From Paramyrothecium sp. XJ0827 (Eukaryota > Ascomycota > Sordariomycetes > Hypocreales > Stachybotryaceae): a stretch of DNA of 64,000 nucleotides. Within the stretch, counting starts at the first letter, position 1. Each line of letters starts with the position of its first letter. The notes under the pieces were generated by a model. The model did no database searches. It saw only the letters and a program-made list of their open reading frames with translations, and had not been told where the DNA came from. Below are positions 1 to 10,858 of this stretch, piece by piece. A program made the translations under genes and the position numbers. The stretch covers positions 620,001 to 684,000 of the forward strand of contig JAJFPB010000013.1 in NCBI GenBank assembly GCA_020881915.1, given 5' to 3'.

Positions 1-1891
1 TGAATCCCCTCTAGCCGGGCCTCTAGCCGGATGGCGAGCCGATGGCTATTCTGTAAGAGGGCCTCGCGCGTGCTCTCTAAGACGCCGCTTAGCTCCGGCA
101 GCGCGCGTCGTACGAGCAAGCTTAACGGCTCCGTAGACCCTACCGCGTCAGAGCGCACGGCGACGGCGAACTCGTCCCACTTGGGCCCGTTAAAAGGGGC
201 GTAGGCAAAGAAGGGTAGCGATGGGTAGCGGGGCTGTAAGACAGCCAGGTCCTGTAAGAGTACTATACGCAGGCGCCGCATAAGCTTAAGGAAGCCGTCG
301 GCGGCTAGGTCGTCATCGTCGAGGCCACCTTCTGACCAGCATTGCCGGCGCGCGCGCGCCTCAAAGCGGGGCTCCCACTCCTCGATCCACGGCCAGAGCT
401 GCTTTTGTAAGACGTACGGGGGTTCGTGGGCCGCACGCGCGAGGAAGTAGTCCCCTGGGGACGCCGAGAATCCGGCGACGATACGCATGAACTGGCGCGG
501 TAAGATAGGCCTGGCAGAGCACGCTCTGGTTCCAGCGGCCGGCCTGCGAGATCTGGGCGAGCGACGTGCCGTAGGTCTCCGCGACCTGGGCGCCTACCCT
601 ACGCGGGAGGTGCGTCTTCTTCGACGCAATAAGGCCAGCGGCGCCGAAGATACGCCAGGTCTCTTGTAGCTGCGTCGGGTACGAGAGCTCCTGCTCGCGG
701 TCCCGTCCGACGAGGACCTTGATCCGATACCAGTCCTGACGGCGCCGGAAGGACGGCGCCGGCTCGCCGGCGACGTGCCAGCGCCAGAAGAAGAGCTGTG
801 CTAGGGCCCCTTGCGTACATAATAAGGGGTCCTTATGTCGGAGGGCGCCCATAAATTCCTTCCTCGCCGTCTTATTTAGCTTGCCGTCTCGTAAAAGGCT
901 TACGAGGCAGCCACAGAGGGTCGGGCCTTCTGAAGGCGGATAGTCGAGTAGGGATAGGTCTGCAAGCTCCATCTTACGGCGGTTCTCCCCTCGTAAGAGG
1001 TAGTAGTGGCCGAAGAGGAGGTCGACTCGCGTACGGAGGTTTTGCGGCGTATACGCGGCCCCGCTGAGAAGGAGATCCTGGATCCGGAGCCATTCATCGG
1101 GGGAATAGCCGGCCTGGATCCCGTCTGTCTGTTCCGCGGTCTTTAAAGGAGGCGCGGTCGTGCTTCTCCCGCTGCCGGCCCCGTTGTTCAAGGAAGCCTC
1201 GTACGGCGGCGCCCCGGGGGTTCTCCGTATTCGCGTTGCCGTGGGCCACCTGGAGCCGCCAGAGTTCGATGATGGCCGCGATATAGGCGTCGATAGTGCC
1301 CCTCGTAAGCAGGGATCCTTCAGTAAGGTCTACTACAGCTGGCGCAAGGGCCGTGGGTGGCACGTAACCCTCGCGGTCGTCCGCGAGCAGCTCGGCGGCC
1401 TCGGCCAGGGGGACCTCTAGTGCTTCGGCTAGGCTTTCGGCCTCTGCCAGAGCCGCGGCCTCGAGCTGCTCCTGTTCGAGCTGTTGCCGTAGCTGTACGG
1501 TCTCGCCTTTGCCTTTACCCCTTCCCCGCGCCCGTGGCTTCTTCTGCGGCGGCGCTACGCGTCGCAAGAGGATATCCTCTTTGAGCCACGCCGCCAGCTT
1601 GTCTGGCGTTACGAGCTCGCCGTCGGGCCAGCTATAGAGCGAGCCGTCAGCTGCAGCCCGGGGCGTATGGCACCAGGCCTATAGGTATTCGTCTGTTAGC
1701 CGGCTAGGGGGGCCTACTTAAAAGGGGGGAAAGGGGGGGCCGGCCGGAGGACGCGCCTTCCACTCCCGCTGCTTCGCCGCGTAACTCCGCACCGTGTTCG
1801 CCGGCTGTTCGTCCTTCTTCGCCTGGAGGCCGGCCCTCCGGGCGGCACGGGCGCGCTCGTCCGCGGCCGTGTATGAGTCGTCGGCAGCCAT
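1..1891 (-). pseudogene. Crypton-type tyrosine recombinase, broken and running off the window
   Basis: This is the recombinase of a Crypton element, the fungal DNA transposons that move by tyrosine-recombinase chemistry. The ATG at 1891-1889 opens a basic N-terminus followed by NTVRSYAAKQREWK. Later come PDGELVTPDKLAAWLKEDILLRR, a charged linker, and the core with LFGHYYLLRGENRRKMELADL and RHKDPLLCTQGALAQLFFWRW, which resembles the Gcr1/Ndc10-like domain of fungal Cryptons. The C-terminal part (FFAYAPFNGPKWDEFAVAV) continues past base 1. The frame is broken by a TAA near 1720, a TAG at 1681-1679, a one-base shift near 1190 and another near 500. The region is GC-rich, unlike its neighbours. 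Family assignment is fairly sure; it cannot make a full protein. Confidence 0.75.
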
Positions 1892-2070
1892 CTCAGTGGA
1901 TCGGGGCCTTCTATGTGGTGGGTAGGCTGGAGGCCCTGATAAGTCGGTGGGGACTTATCAAATGCACTTATCAGGCGTCACGCACACGATTTCACGGATT
2001 TCACGGGCCGCGTTTTGCGGGCGATAAGTGGTCACGTGGTCTAAGCGGATTACGACGCAATTGCGGGCAC
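1892..2070. other. Crypton upstream region with ACTTATC repeats
   Basis: No gene is seen here. The stretch just outside the recombinase start holds several copies of GATAAGT/ACTTATC in both orientations (near 1938, 1950, 1964 and 2026). These could be subterminal binding sites of the Crypton, but this is inference. The boundary to the next element lies near 2070. Confidence 0.35.
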
Positions 2071-2178
2071 CATCGATAAGCGAGCGCGCAATACAAGCGA
2101 GCGCGCACTTTTCCACTACCTTCATTACTAATTCATTAATAAAAACACAATAACGTTAAAGCATCTAATCAATTAAAA

Positions 2179-3381
2179 CTAATCGCTATACTCCTCTCCA
2201 GACACCTCTATAACGACTTGACATGTTCTTGCATTATGACCAGTCTTGCTGCATATTCCACAACGCCTTTCCTTCAGTCGCGCCGACCCTCTTTGACTAT
2301 GACTTCTGGACGATTCGGCCACTAGCTGCGTATTAACATCCTTCTGATCAATTGCTTCCCTTTCCTTCATCTAGAGTCATCTTCCCTCCATTGCGTAGGT
2401 ATGTCCTTTTTGCTCTGCGCCGCCTGCTAAGGGTCTCATTCGCCTGTCGAAGAATTTGGTTCTCAGACTTCAATAGTGCCATCTGATGCATTATTGCCTT
2501 CGTTCCCTTAGAAAAAGACTCAATTGCTTCAAAAATAGATGTCGGAGAGCTGCTCTGATGTCTCTCAACTCGTCTTTTAAGGAATTCAGACTGAGAGCTA
2601 GCCTCTAGGACGGTCTTTGGAGTCTTTGAGACCCAAGGGCCCGGGAGGCTCGCCTCCTCTTCGACAGGTGTTGGAGTCCGTAGCTGCACATCAAGCTTCA
2701 AAAGCACATTTTCTGGATCTAGAGGAACAAGCCCAGCTCCTCTGAAACCTCCCTGGATATTGCTTTTTGTCATTGCGGCTTGAAAGGCAGCGTAAAAGGC
2801 TGGAAAGAACTCAGTCTTTGAAATGTGGGTTATAGAGCATCTGATCAAATACTCTATTTGCCGACCGTAGGCGTGTTTGAGCGGCCCAAAGCACCCAACA
2901 TCAAGAGGCTGGAGTAGATGAGACGAATGAGGCGGCATACAGAGCGTGACGATGTTGTTATTCTTACAATATGTCTCAAACTTGGTCGAGTGGTGGCTTT
3001 CGTGCCCGTCGAGGATCAGAAGGCGATAGCGACCATTTGATCGGGCCTTTGTGTGTTGATCGAAGTGCTTGAGCCACTCAAAACCCGTCTCATTGTCGGT
3101 CCAGCCATTTTTGGTCGTAGCGATAGCCCAATCACCCGGGAGGTTGCTTTCTTGGTACCAGATGGAGAGGTGATATTGGCCTGCAACCACAATGAACGGC
3201 TGGATCGCCCAGCCTTCCGCATTGATAGCCTGGATGACTGTAACCCATTCCCGGTTTCCAGGCTGGACTGATTTCCGTCTTCCACGCCTTTCTGCGCCCG
3301 TAACAACCATACCGCTTGCGATCATGCCCATTAAAAAGCCAGTCTCATCAAAGTTATAGATATCGGCTAGGGTAATACCAT
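2179..3381 (-). pseudogene. pogo/Fot-type DDE transposase, 5'-truncated by hAT insertion
   Basis: This is the C-terminal two thirds of a Tc1/mariner-pogo transposase. The DDD triad is visible as [18 protein letters not shown] and LLQPLDVGCFGPLK, followed by NIQGGFRGAGLVPL, a basic coiled segment (LSRRRRAKR) and a C-terminal CCHC zinc knuckle, CGICSKTGHNARTC. The knuckle (2179-2370) lies in a different frame from the DDE part because of a one-base shift near 2360. The N-terminal helix-turn-helix half is missing: the reading stops at 3382 where the hAT terminus begins, within the codons for the conserved YGI motif. Downstream, two copies of AAGCGAGCGCGCA (2073-2105) look like its subterminal repeats. 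Confidence 0.85.
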
Positions 3382-3390
3382 CAGGGACAG

Positions 3391-3590
3391 ACATCTATCG
3401 AATCTATCGAATCGAATACCGGGCCTTGCCATTCGATTCGATGGCTTGGCATTCGATTCGGGTGCAGCCATATATGATTCGAAGCGAATATAGCATGCCT
3501 CCTATAGATTCGATATCGAATCAAGCACCCGTCATTCGATTCGATGCCAAGATTCGATTGAATTCGAATCGAATTCGATCGAATAGATGA
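3391..3590. repeat. left subterminal ATTCGAT array of the hAT element
   Basis: A dense, irregular set of ATTCGATTCGA and its inverse, spaced by short unique sequence. The same motif fills the right end of the element. Subterminal repeats in hAT elements are known to bind the transposase, so that role is likely but inferred. Confidence 0.7.
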
Positions 3591-3854
3591 CTAATCCCCG
3601 TGAAGGTAGAGAACATTAGAGGAAATGGTGACTTGCCACTAAGAGGACCGTCTGACATGGAGTGATTCAAATCTGATATGTGTAAGGGCAATAGGCAACA
3701 CGAGGAAGCACATGAAGGGAGTATGTAACATAGCGGTAGGGCCCTATAGGAAATGTCCCTCCGGGCGGAATAAACATCATCATTATGATCGTGATTTGGG
3801 AAGAGACGTCGCAGAACAGAGTCAATTTGTGGAAAACAGGTGTTACTAGGCAGG

Positions 3855-6800
3855 TCAGAAGTCGCTCGTGTCCTTCAGCGACGCAAGTACCTCAACCCAT
3901 TGGTCATCACTTAGGCTAAGCAGCGGCAGCGAAGGCGTGTAGATCCCAGCCTTGCTCCACGATCGAATGCATTGACCCATAGCCACTATCTCCCTCCCCA
4001 ACCGATTTCTCAACGGCGCCATCATAAGCCCTGCGCTGCTAAACGTCCTCTCAATCTCTGCAGACGACGATGGGATACTGAGCATATCAACAGCCATGGT
4101 AGACAGCCGCGGGTACCGATAGGCATTGGTCTTCCACCAGTCAATTGGTCTGCTCCTGTAGTACTGACTGTTGACGATATCCTCGGCGCAGTACCTGGAT
4201 ATTCATCATTAATCGCTGCCCCCGTGGTCGTCTGTTTCGCCTTGCGTGTGGTCTTGCGGAGGTTGGAAGCGGTGGCAGGTGAAGTCGTGGCAAATGCCGA
4301 GCTGGCGACACTCCTGGCAAGCCTGCGCTCGATGTAATCCATTGAGGCCTCACCAGCTGTAGCGAGGACCTCGATATCAACGTCGCGTTGACTGTAGCTG
4401 TTCTCCCAGATCTGCAATAGCTTCTCTTCGTAGTCGGCTCGCCAACCCTGCGCCTTGCGTGTAGGAACTCGAGACCACAGTTGGTCAAGGAGACGCCACT
4501 TCTTCGCAGGGTTAAAGACAACGGCGCCTACATATGCGGCACTGGTCAGAAGGGCATAGTACTTATGAAGCTTCTTCCACCCGAGCTTGATGAAAACCCT
4601 GAACAATACGAGTCCTGTTATCAAGCCCCGCCGCGTAAATGGCAACCTCGACGTCTTTCCTCCTCTTGCTCACCGGATCCTCAACTTCTTCGTAAATTGT
4701 ACCTTCGATAGCACTTTCGAGGTGGTCAAGGAGCATCTCGAAGACAGGGAAGTACTCATCGAAGCTACCACAAGTCGATCTCACGCCGGGAACACCACTG
4801 CCCTGAAGCTGCTTAGTGGCGACCTCGAAAGGCTTCAGAAGCTTGACTAGCATCTCGATAATCTTCCAGTCGTACCCACTTAGCCGGTACTGTAGAACTG
4901 CGGGCTTGGCATTCTCACAGGCGCCCTCAGCTTCCCAGCGGTTCTGAACGTCATTGAAGAATGTGTTAAGAGCTGGGCGGAGACGAAGGGCCCTTTCCAT
5001 CATACGCATGTCCGAGTCCCATCGAGTGGCGTTGTTAAAGACCCAGTGGAGTGTTAATTCCTTGCCAGATTCCTTGCGCTGAGACTGAAGAAACTGCTCA
5101 TACAGTTGTGGACTCGCTCGTAGCTGAAGGCCGATGTTGTGAAGCATTCCTGGGGCGCCGTTCTGGCTGTACTCCCTGAACGTGGTGCTGTTGATCTCTT
5201 CCGGAGCCGGGTGGGACGACGTGAAGTTTTCATCAGGGCTACTGACAGCAACGTCAGGTTGTATCTCTTCGTCCTCGTCGTCTTCCATCTCTCCATCCAG
5301 TGCCTCGTTGATAGCTTGATCAGCCCGTTCCTCATCGTCGTCCTGATCGTCGCCATCGACTGCGACAATTGCAGCCAGGTTGTCCCGCTTAGAACCGTAC
5401 AGCAGTGCCCGCACGCAGAGGTTGACGATGTGGCAAGCGCAGCGAATCCGTCGCTCTTCAGGAGAGAAGCTGTATTCCAATGCAAGGTCCCTAATACACG
5501 TGTTGTTGTTTGCTGCATTGTCGAGAGTGAAGTACCCAACCTTGTCAGGATCATTGATTTGCCAGAATGCAAGAGTATCCACCACCTCGTCGGCAAGCGA
5601 TGCGCCCGTGTGTCGCCCGGTGAGAGGTCGAAGTCCAAGGAGGACTCGGTGCTGGACGAAGTCACGATCGACGAATTGAGCATTGATTCCAAGGAACGAG
5701 ACGAATGATTTCGACGTCCAGCCATCGAAGGAGAAATGGATTTGGGATCGAGCACTGCGCAATACTTCAGTGACCGGCCCAATGGCGCCTCTATACTCAG
5801 ATTCGAGCATGCGAAGAAGAGTCTTCGCAGATGGAATGTGGGCCTTATCAAGGAGTGGGTTGCCATAAAGCAGGATCCGTTGGAACTGCTCAGTATTGAC
5901 TATCTCGAACGGCAAGTTGTGGTACGTAATCCAGTCGAGAAGAAGAACTCGAAGACCCTTGACGTTGAATTGTCCACGCAGGTTGCTGAGGAGGAACTGA
6001 TCGTTAGGGTTATTGAAGTCAGCGTCGAGGAAATGAGTGACAGTCTGGTTATGCAACAATGAGCCTCCCCCGCGACGGGCAGCTTGATTCGGGCCCTTCT
6101 AAGTCAGCATGTCAACGGGCCGTGGACCAGGGGACATACCAAAATCCCGTGGGCTGCGCGAAGGTGTTTCTTGATAGAGGCCCCTGTCGAGCAGACGAAG
6201 CAGAAATCCGACTTCTTCTTGAAACCTCGCGCGAAGCAGTCTGCGCAGATCCACTTCAACTTATTGACCTGTCGACAGGTGGAATGGTCTTCAACGCGGT
6301 ACCCATATTCCTGCCACCACGCCCTCGTGCCTTGGCCGCCAGTATAGCGCTCGAATCCTGGCCATTTCATCCACTCTTGGCGGCCCCAGAGTGTCCAATC
6401 AACCTTGATAAAGTCGGCGGCGGTCCCGCGAGGACGGGGCGATGGTGTCGCTGGCAACGACGTTGCTGGCGACGGGACAGCCGACGAAGACGAAGAGAAC
6501 TCAATGCGCTCTATAGCCTCTGGCTGATCGGAGAATGGGCTGTTTGAAGAGAATGTTTCGGAGGACATCGTGACACATTTAGCTAGACGGGCAGGCCGGT
6601 CATACAGATCGAGTGAACTGAACGATGTTGTTGGAAGCCATTGAGGCTGCGTGCGGAGGGTCAAGTAATATCCATCCATCGCTGACGACAAAACGCGTGT
6701 ATCACACCACACGCATTTTGTCGTCAACGCGAAATTCGCGAGTCGCCAGTGCCGTTGAACTTGCCGAGTCTTGTAAGATTGAATGAGCCATTGACCACCA

Positions 6801-6946
6801 GTGCGAGTGACGGCACGGCGCGTCCCAATCCGAAGCAGTCGCGCGTGAAGACGCCAGCGTAGCGAAGGAGTCAACCTTTGTTCCAGCCATTGGCGGAGGG
6901 GGGTTCTTCCAAGTGTTGATCTACTAAACCTCCCCGCGCTTCGCAA
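3855..6946 (-). pseudogene. hAT transposase (BED finger, DDE, dimerisation domain), frameshifted
   Basis: The N-terminal part (6946-6140) has a BED-type zinc finger: a WxxW region, then CADCF, CFVCSTG and HLRAAH. A 95-bp intron is predicted at 6139-6045 (GTATGT donor, CAG acceptor, phase 0), joining HGIL to TVTHFLDADF. The long middle part (6044-about 4600) carries the DDE core with HFSFDGWTS, YFTLDNAANNN and RRIRCACHIVNL. The C-terminal part has WKKLHKYY and the dimerisation motif YPRLSTMAVDMLSIP..AEIERTFSSAG near 4130-4020. The frame changes near 4620 and again near 4145, so at least two one-base indels separate the parts. Identity is sure; activity is not expected. Confidence 0.85.
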
Positions 6947-7884
6947 CCAACCAATTCGTTGGTCAGGTCCACAGACCCCGCCCTATTGGCTCGCATCACT
7001 TGCGCAACACGCCTAAAAAGTCTCATCCCCTCGTTGCCCAGTCTTTCTGCCCGTATCGGCTTTCACGTTTGGTCTCATTCCAATCTGGCGTCAATTGAGA
7101 ATGGATGCTTGAGCTCTTCGTAAACTGGAACACGTGAGGCGGAATGGTGGGCACGGTAGGCACTTGAAGTTGAGGCTCTAAGTGAAAGCACTGCGAGGGT
7201 CCAGCGAAGTCGCTGGTACTTCCGTTCACGGGTATGGCTTGGTTTGGTTGCAGGTCCCCGAGACAAAGAGGGACCATTGGATGAACAAAGGAAGACTATG
7301 AGTCCCATACATGTCAATATATGAAACTCCAAGTCAGAAATATTCGTCTGATCATGCCAAGATTGGCAATAATAGAAAGCTCTGGGTGAGAGAATCTCGA
7401 GGCACTAATTTTTAGTTACATTCATTTGATTCTGCTGAAAAATCGGCGTATATTTGGGATATTTCGGTCTTGCATGCGCCGCATGTTACTGGTGTCGACC
7501 TACCCTATACAATTGCGTCAGAGGCTACTGCAGCTCTAGTGCCATACCTCCTAAATGTGCAGCTAAGATAACTCGCACTTCAATATCTCCCTAAATTAAC
7601 CAGATACCTCATTCCAAGCTACAAAATGGATTGTCTTCGAACTTTTATAAAGCATCCAATTGTGGGTTGTTGTTGGGATGATAAGTGAAGTTGCAAGGTA
7701 CCTATTGCGCCATAGATCTTTCAGGGAGGATAGACGTGCTCACTAACACATCTTAGCAACAAGACAGATTCGTGGCGAACGATGTAGCGTACTGGGGTCG
7801 TCACGTAAGATCGCGCCAGTAGCTTCTTAACGCGTCGATCAATTACGCTAAAATTTAGGCCCCCTGACGTGTGAGCCCTGTTCG
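6947..7884. other. hAT internal non-coding region
   Basis: About 0.9 kb between the transposase start and the right subterminal array. Short ORFs exist in several frames but none shows a domain or a sensible start context. I see no gene here. Confidence 0.5.
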
Positions 7885-8075
7885 ACCGAATCGATCGATT
7901 TTCGATCGAATACTTAGCGCCGTTCGATTCGATGTCGAATGAAAGGTGGCATGTTCGATTCGCATATCGAATGGAGTGCGCCTATTTGATTCGATGCGAA
8001 TCGAACGCCAAGAAATTCGATTCGACATTCGTAAGACTTGGCATCGAATGAATCTATCGATTCGATTCCCGTTCG
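7885..8075. repeat. right subterminal ATTCGAT array of the hAT element
   Basis: Counterpart of the left array, with repeated TCGATTCGAT, GATTCGATGTCGAAT and similar units, ending at the CAGGG terminus at 8092 (minus reading). Confidence 0.7.
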
Positions 8076-8243
8076 TAAGATGTCTAACCCTGTACCTGGC
8101 CCGGTAAGAAAATGCTCGGTTTGAGTCACCCCACCCTCTGACATTCAGACACTCGACACTTCACAAAAGAAGTTTCACTCCAGTTTCCTAGGACATCTTT
8201 GATTTCCGAATTGCATATAGCCTATGTCTAATGGCCAGTATAT

Positions 8244-8700
8244 ATGTATAGCAAGAACGTGTACCACAAACTCTTGAATGGAGACGATTGGCCCCGGCCC
8301 CCTTCCCTGGGCGAGATCCCTTCGGATCTCTCTTTGCCGCCATGGAATTTGCAGGCCTTCGTGGCGTATCTATCCCAACATCACTGCATAGAGACTCTCG
8401 AGTTCCTCTTGGATGCTGAAAATTATGCCTTCTTTTATAACCAGCTAGTTGCCGAAAGCCCTATGTCCGGTGATAGAAGTGATCGTGTAACTTCATCATG
8501 GCGAAGGCTGATACGACTTTACATCGCTCCTTGTGGATCTCGACAAGTCAATATCTCTTGCTGAGAACGAAATCACTTATTGAATATCCAAGGCTGATCT
8601 CGACCCCCTCACCCTTCTGAACTCGACGAGCCTCGTCGGATTATCTACGACCTCTGAACAACACCCTCCTCGTTCCTTTCTTCGAGTCAGTCAGACCTTT
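8244..8700 (+). pseudogene. RGS-domain protein relic
   Basis: The reading from ATG 8244 gives LPPWNLQAFVAYLSQHHCIETLEFLLDAENY, then SSWRRLIRLYIAPCGSRQVNI. This matches the start of a fungal regulator-of-G-protein-signalling domain, which accelerates GTP hydrolysis on G-alpha subunits. The frame then meets TGA at 8562, but conserved-looking pieces continue: PPHPSELDEPRRIIYDL near 8603-8655 and, one frame over, LLVPFFESVRP near 8660-8697. At least three stops and one shift occur within 450 bp. Only the first part of an RGS domain remains; the C-terminal half and any membrane segments are absent. It sits directly beside the right hAT end. Confidence 0.65.
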
Positions 8701-9149
8701 ACAGCGTCAAAATTCCCCTAGCGGGGCAGATGATGGCAAAAGGAACTCGCCCGTCTCAAAGTTGGCCATGCGCAGATCTACGGGGTGTTTCTATCATACT
8801 ACCGCTGTATGCAAAAGATATTGGGAAGGGCCAGGCGCCACGCTATGTCGCACCCATAAAGATTCAAATATTGAACGCAGACGATATTACCTGCCGCTGT
8901 TTGCGACCGGGTTTAAAAGCGCAGTACATCCACCTTTTGTCGACGTTCGCCCGGCGTTCAACTCCTCCTTGTCGGGTCCTATCCCGCCACCGAATACGAC
9001 GACAGAAGCAGCTCCTGAGCCGGTTCGGACGGAAGTGGCGAGAGACGGTTTTGTGAGTTGCCAGGCGGCTTCAGTAGAGGTCACTGTGGAACTTTGCTCT
9101 AAAGCCAGTCGAGCTGCTCCTAAAAGACAATCATGTTGGTGAAACCACT
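8701..9149. other. no recognisable gene
   Basis: Overlapping ORFs of about 100-125 codons occur on both strands, without domain, intron signals or convincing start. It may be the rest of the degraded MULE that begins to be recognisable at about 9150. Confidence 0.3.
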
Positions 9150-9350
9150 GAACAGTCACCGCTGAAGTACGATTCGCCCCAGATGATATAAAGTATACTG
9201 CGGCAAGAAGTGCATGGTATGCAGCTCAACCCGCCGGTTCCATCAAGACCAATCAACAATATCGCAGAGCAATGACTTCCGCTTAGGTACGGCAAACGCA
9301 GTTATGAGTAGTGTCTAGATTATAAGCAGATGTTAAAGCGCTGTGTCACA
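9150..9350 (+). pseudogene. old MULE relic related to the copy at 22.6-25.3 kb
   Basis: The translation near 9160-9350 contains KYDSPQMI, then AARSAWYAAQP, then GSIKTNQQYRRAM. This lines up with the C-terminal region of the MULE at about 24770-24890, which reads RYDDPRAIYQRYVAARDAWYKAQP..GSLKTNQQYRKAM. The relic has several stops and one frame change and is much more diverged than the nearby copy, so it comes from an older insertion of the same family. No terminal repeats are recognisable. Confidence 0.6.
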
Positions 9351-10525
9351 TCAATAGGGTCGAGAGAATCCCTTTGAGTGTGCGAAGCCGCATTGTACTT
9401 AGCTTGGCCATTTTTCAACCAATTGAGACGGGGAAAAAGGACGAGGACTTCGTCTTCCTAGCTATTTTGCTTATGATAGAAGTACCAGCACTGCTGGCTC
9501 TTACAAATAGCTACATTACATACGTCACATCCCCACCATGTAATTTATACCCCTTGGCCGCTGCCCGGCTCGGCTGTTGAGGGCATTCCCACCTAGCTAA
9601 CCCAAGGCGCCGTGTCTTCGGCCCTTTTGCATACTCTGTGACCTAGGGCCAATTTGAACGCCTTGACAGGCCAGACAGTCACCCCTTTTACCCCTATTGA
9701 CATGTTTATGCTGTGGGAACGGCACGGACACGTCCCCAGGCCGGAAACGCTGTCTTGAGGCCCTGCTTCCTTTGCCCATACTCCCCCAGGCTCTTACCTT
9801 GGCCATGCTGCCGTGTAATACTATGGTGGTTTTTGCAGATATCAAGAACCTGCGCGAATTTTCGAGATGGGTCCGCATATTAGTGAGGAAACAGTGTTCT
9901 AGCATTCAGTCCTGGGACTTAGATTAAGAACGGCTGTTTTGGGGGAGGGGGGATGTAACCACTCTACATATAATGAACCTGTCTTATGGAAGAGGCTGAC
10001 TGGTAAGGGGTCTCTTCCACATGGTGGCTGCATACTAAACTTGATGTATCCTACGATGGCGTCTATACTTACACTGAAGGGGTATACGGTAGATCAGAAG
10101 AATGGTTTGCCCACAAGGAACGACGGGGCGGCATCTGAAGCAAGGTTATGATTATCACTAATCTATGAGACTGTAGCTTGGCTTCTTGGCATGTTTTCTT
10201 CAGCCACTGCTTTTACAAACCCCACCCGAAACTCTGGCGGTGCAGACCCTCAGATTTCTACTACCTTATTTCTACAGAATAGACACATCTTCAACTCGCC
10301 CGTGCCAACACCATGGAGGACCTCAAGACTGCTGTGCCCAAGGTCATCTACTTGGAGCCAAACCCAAACCGATGCTGCAGCGTTTGGGTGAACGAACTTC
10401 ATGATTTCGACGGCAGCTGGTATCATAACACACTGTTGAATAAGTAAAACATTGGCCTTGTCATAGGGAATGCCTGAGACTGACCCCCTACTCGAGGTGG
10501 GGGTGCTTCTCCATGGGATAGTTGA
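9351..10525. other. gene-poor stretch
   Basis: No domain is recognised. A short ORF with a good start context (CACCATGG, 10313-10447 plus, 44 codons, beginning MEDLKTAVPKV) is the only candidate and may be the remnant of a longer gene. The other ORFs here look like chance. Confidence 0.3.
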
Positions 10526-10858
10526 TCATGCGGCGCACAATTTTATTGAGGATTGGGGTATCGACGGGACCAATCTCCGTCCTATACTCACGTAGATATA
10601 TCGCCTCTGAGAGTATTTCTCATCTCCCAAGGTAGAAAAGGCCGGGTCAGTCATCTTGTAAGCACCAGGGATCTCTGCAAGATACTCGACGCTAGGCACA
10701 GCATTATCCTGGCCGGTACCCTGTAGCTGAACGCACTTGGGAAACAGCTGGGGGAAACGGTTGCTGTCTTCGGAGAAGAACACCTCGTGACGGATGAGAT
10801 AGTGACCAGCGTGCAAGTTCCGAGGTATCGTGACGGCGAGAGTTCCCATAGACTGCAT
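10526..10858 (-). pseudogene. AA9 (GH61) lytic polysaccharide monooxygenase remnant
   Basis: The minus-strand reading gives MGTLAVTIPRNLHAGHYLIRHE, then FPQLFPKCVQLQGTG and AYKMTDPAF. This is the conserved core of AA9 monooxygenases: the second copper-coordination region follows the YLIRHE strand, and the C-x-L-Q segment carries a disulphide cysteine. AA9 enzymes are secreted copper enzymes that oxidatively cleave cellulose. A CAG splice acceptor precedes the exon at about 10860. No upstream exon with the signal peptide and N-terminal copper-binding histidine can be found, and the C-terminus runs into unrelated sequence. It is therefore an isolated exon and cannot be a working enzyme. Confidence 0.7.

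Larger units (their letters stand above)
3382..8092 (-). mobile_element. hAT element with ATTCGA-rich subterminal arrays
   Basis: Both ends begin CAGGG(N)3AGACATCT when read inward (3382 on plus, 8092 on minus), the CAGGG start being typical of hAT termini. Inside each end lie about 200 bp of degenerate ATTCGAT/TCGAAT repeats (3391-3590 and 7885-8075), absent from the rest of the window. Transposase exons run on the minus strand from 6946 to 3855. The 8 bp outside the left end (AATACCAT) do not match the 8 bp outside the right end (TACCTGGC), although hAT elements normally create an 8-bp duplication. The left flank is a pogo transposase, and its missing half is not found on the right. Confidence 0.75.

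Noticed and set aside
1..1891. Starship captain (DUF3435) recombinase
   Set aside because: The readable motifs (NTVRSYAAKQREWK, RHKDPLLCTQGALA) fit Crypton recombinases better, and no Starship-type cargo border was seen.
5054..5866. 270-codon minus ORF within the hAT transposase
   Set aside because: Overlaps the well-supported DDE frame and lacks domain motifs.
3382..8092. 8-bp target-site duplication for the hAT element
   Set aside because: Flanks AATACCAT and TACCTGGC do not match; reported as a mismatch instead.
10300..10560. Minus-strand reading EIGPVDTPILNKIV near 10515-10590 as a second gene
   Set aside because: It looks coding-like but is only about 30 codons, overlaps the AA9 remnant and could not be assigned.
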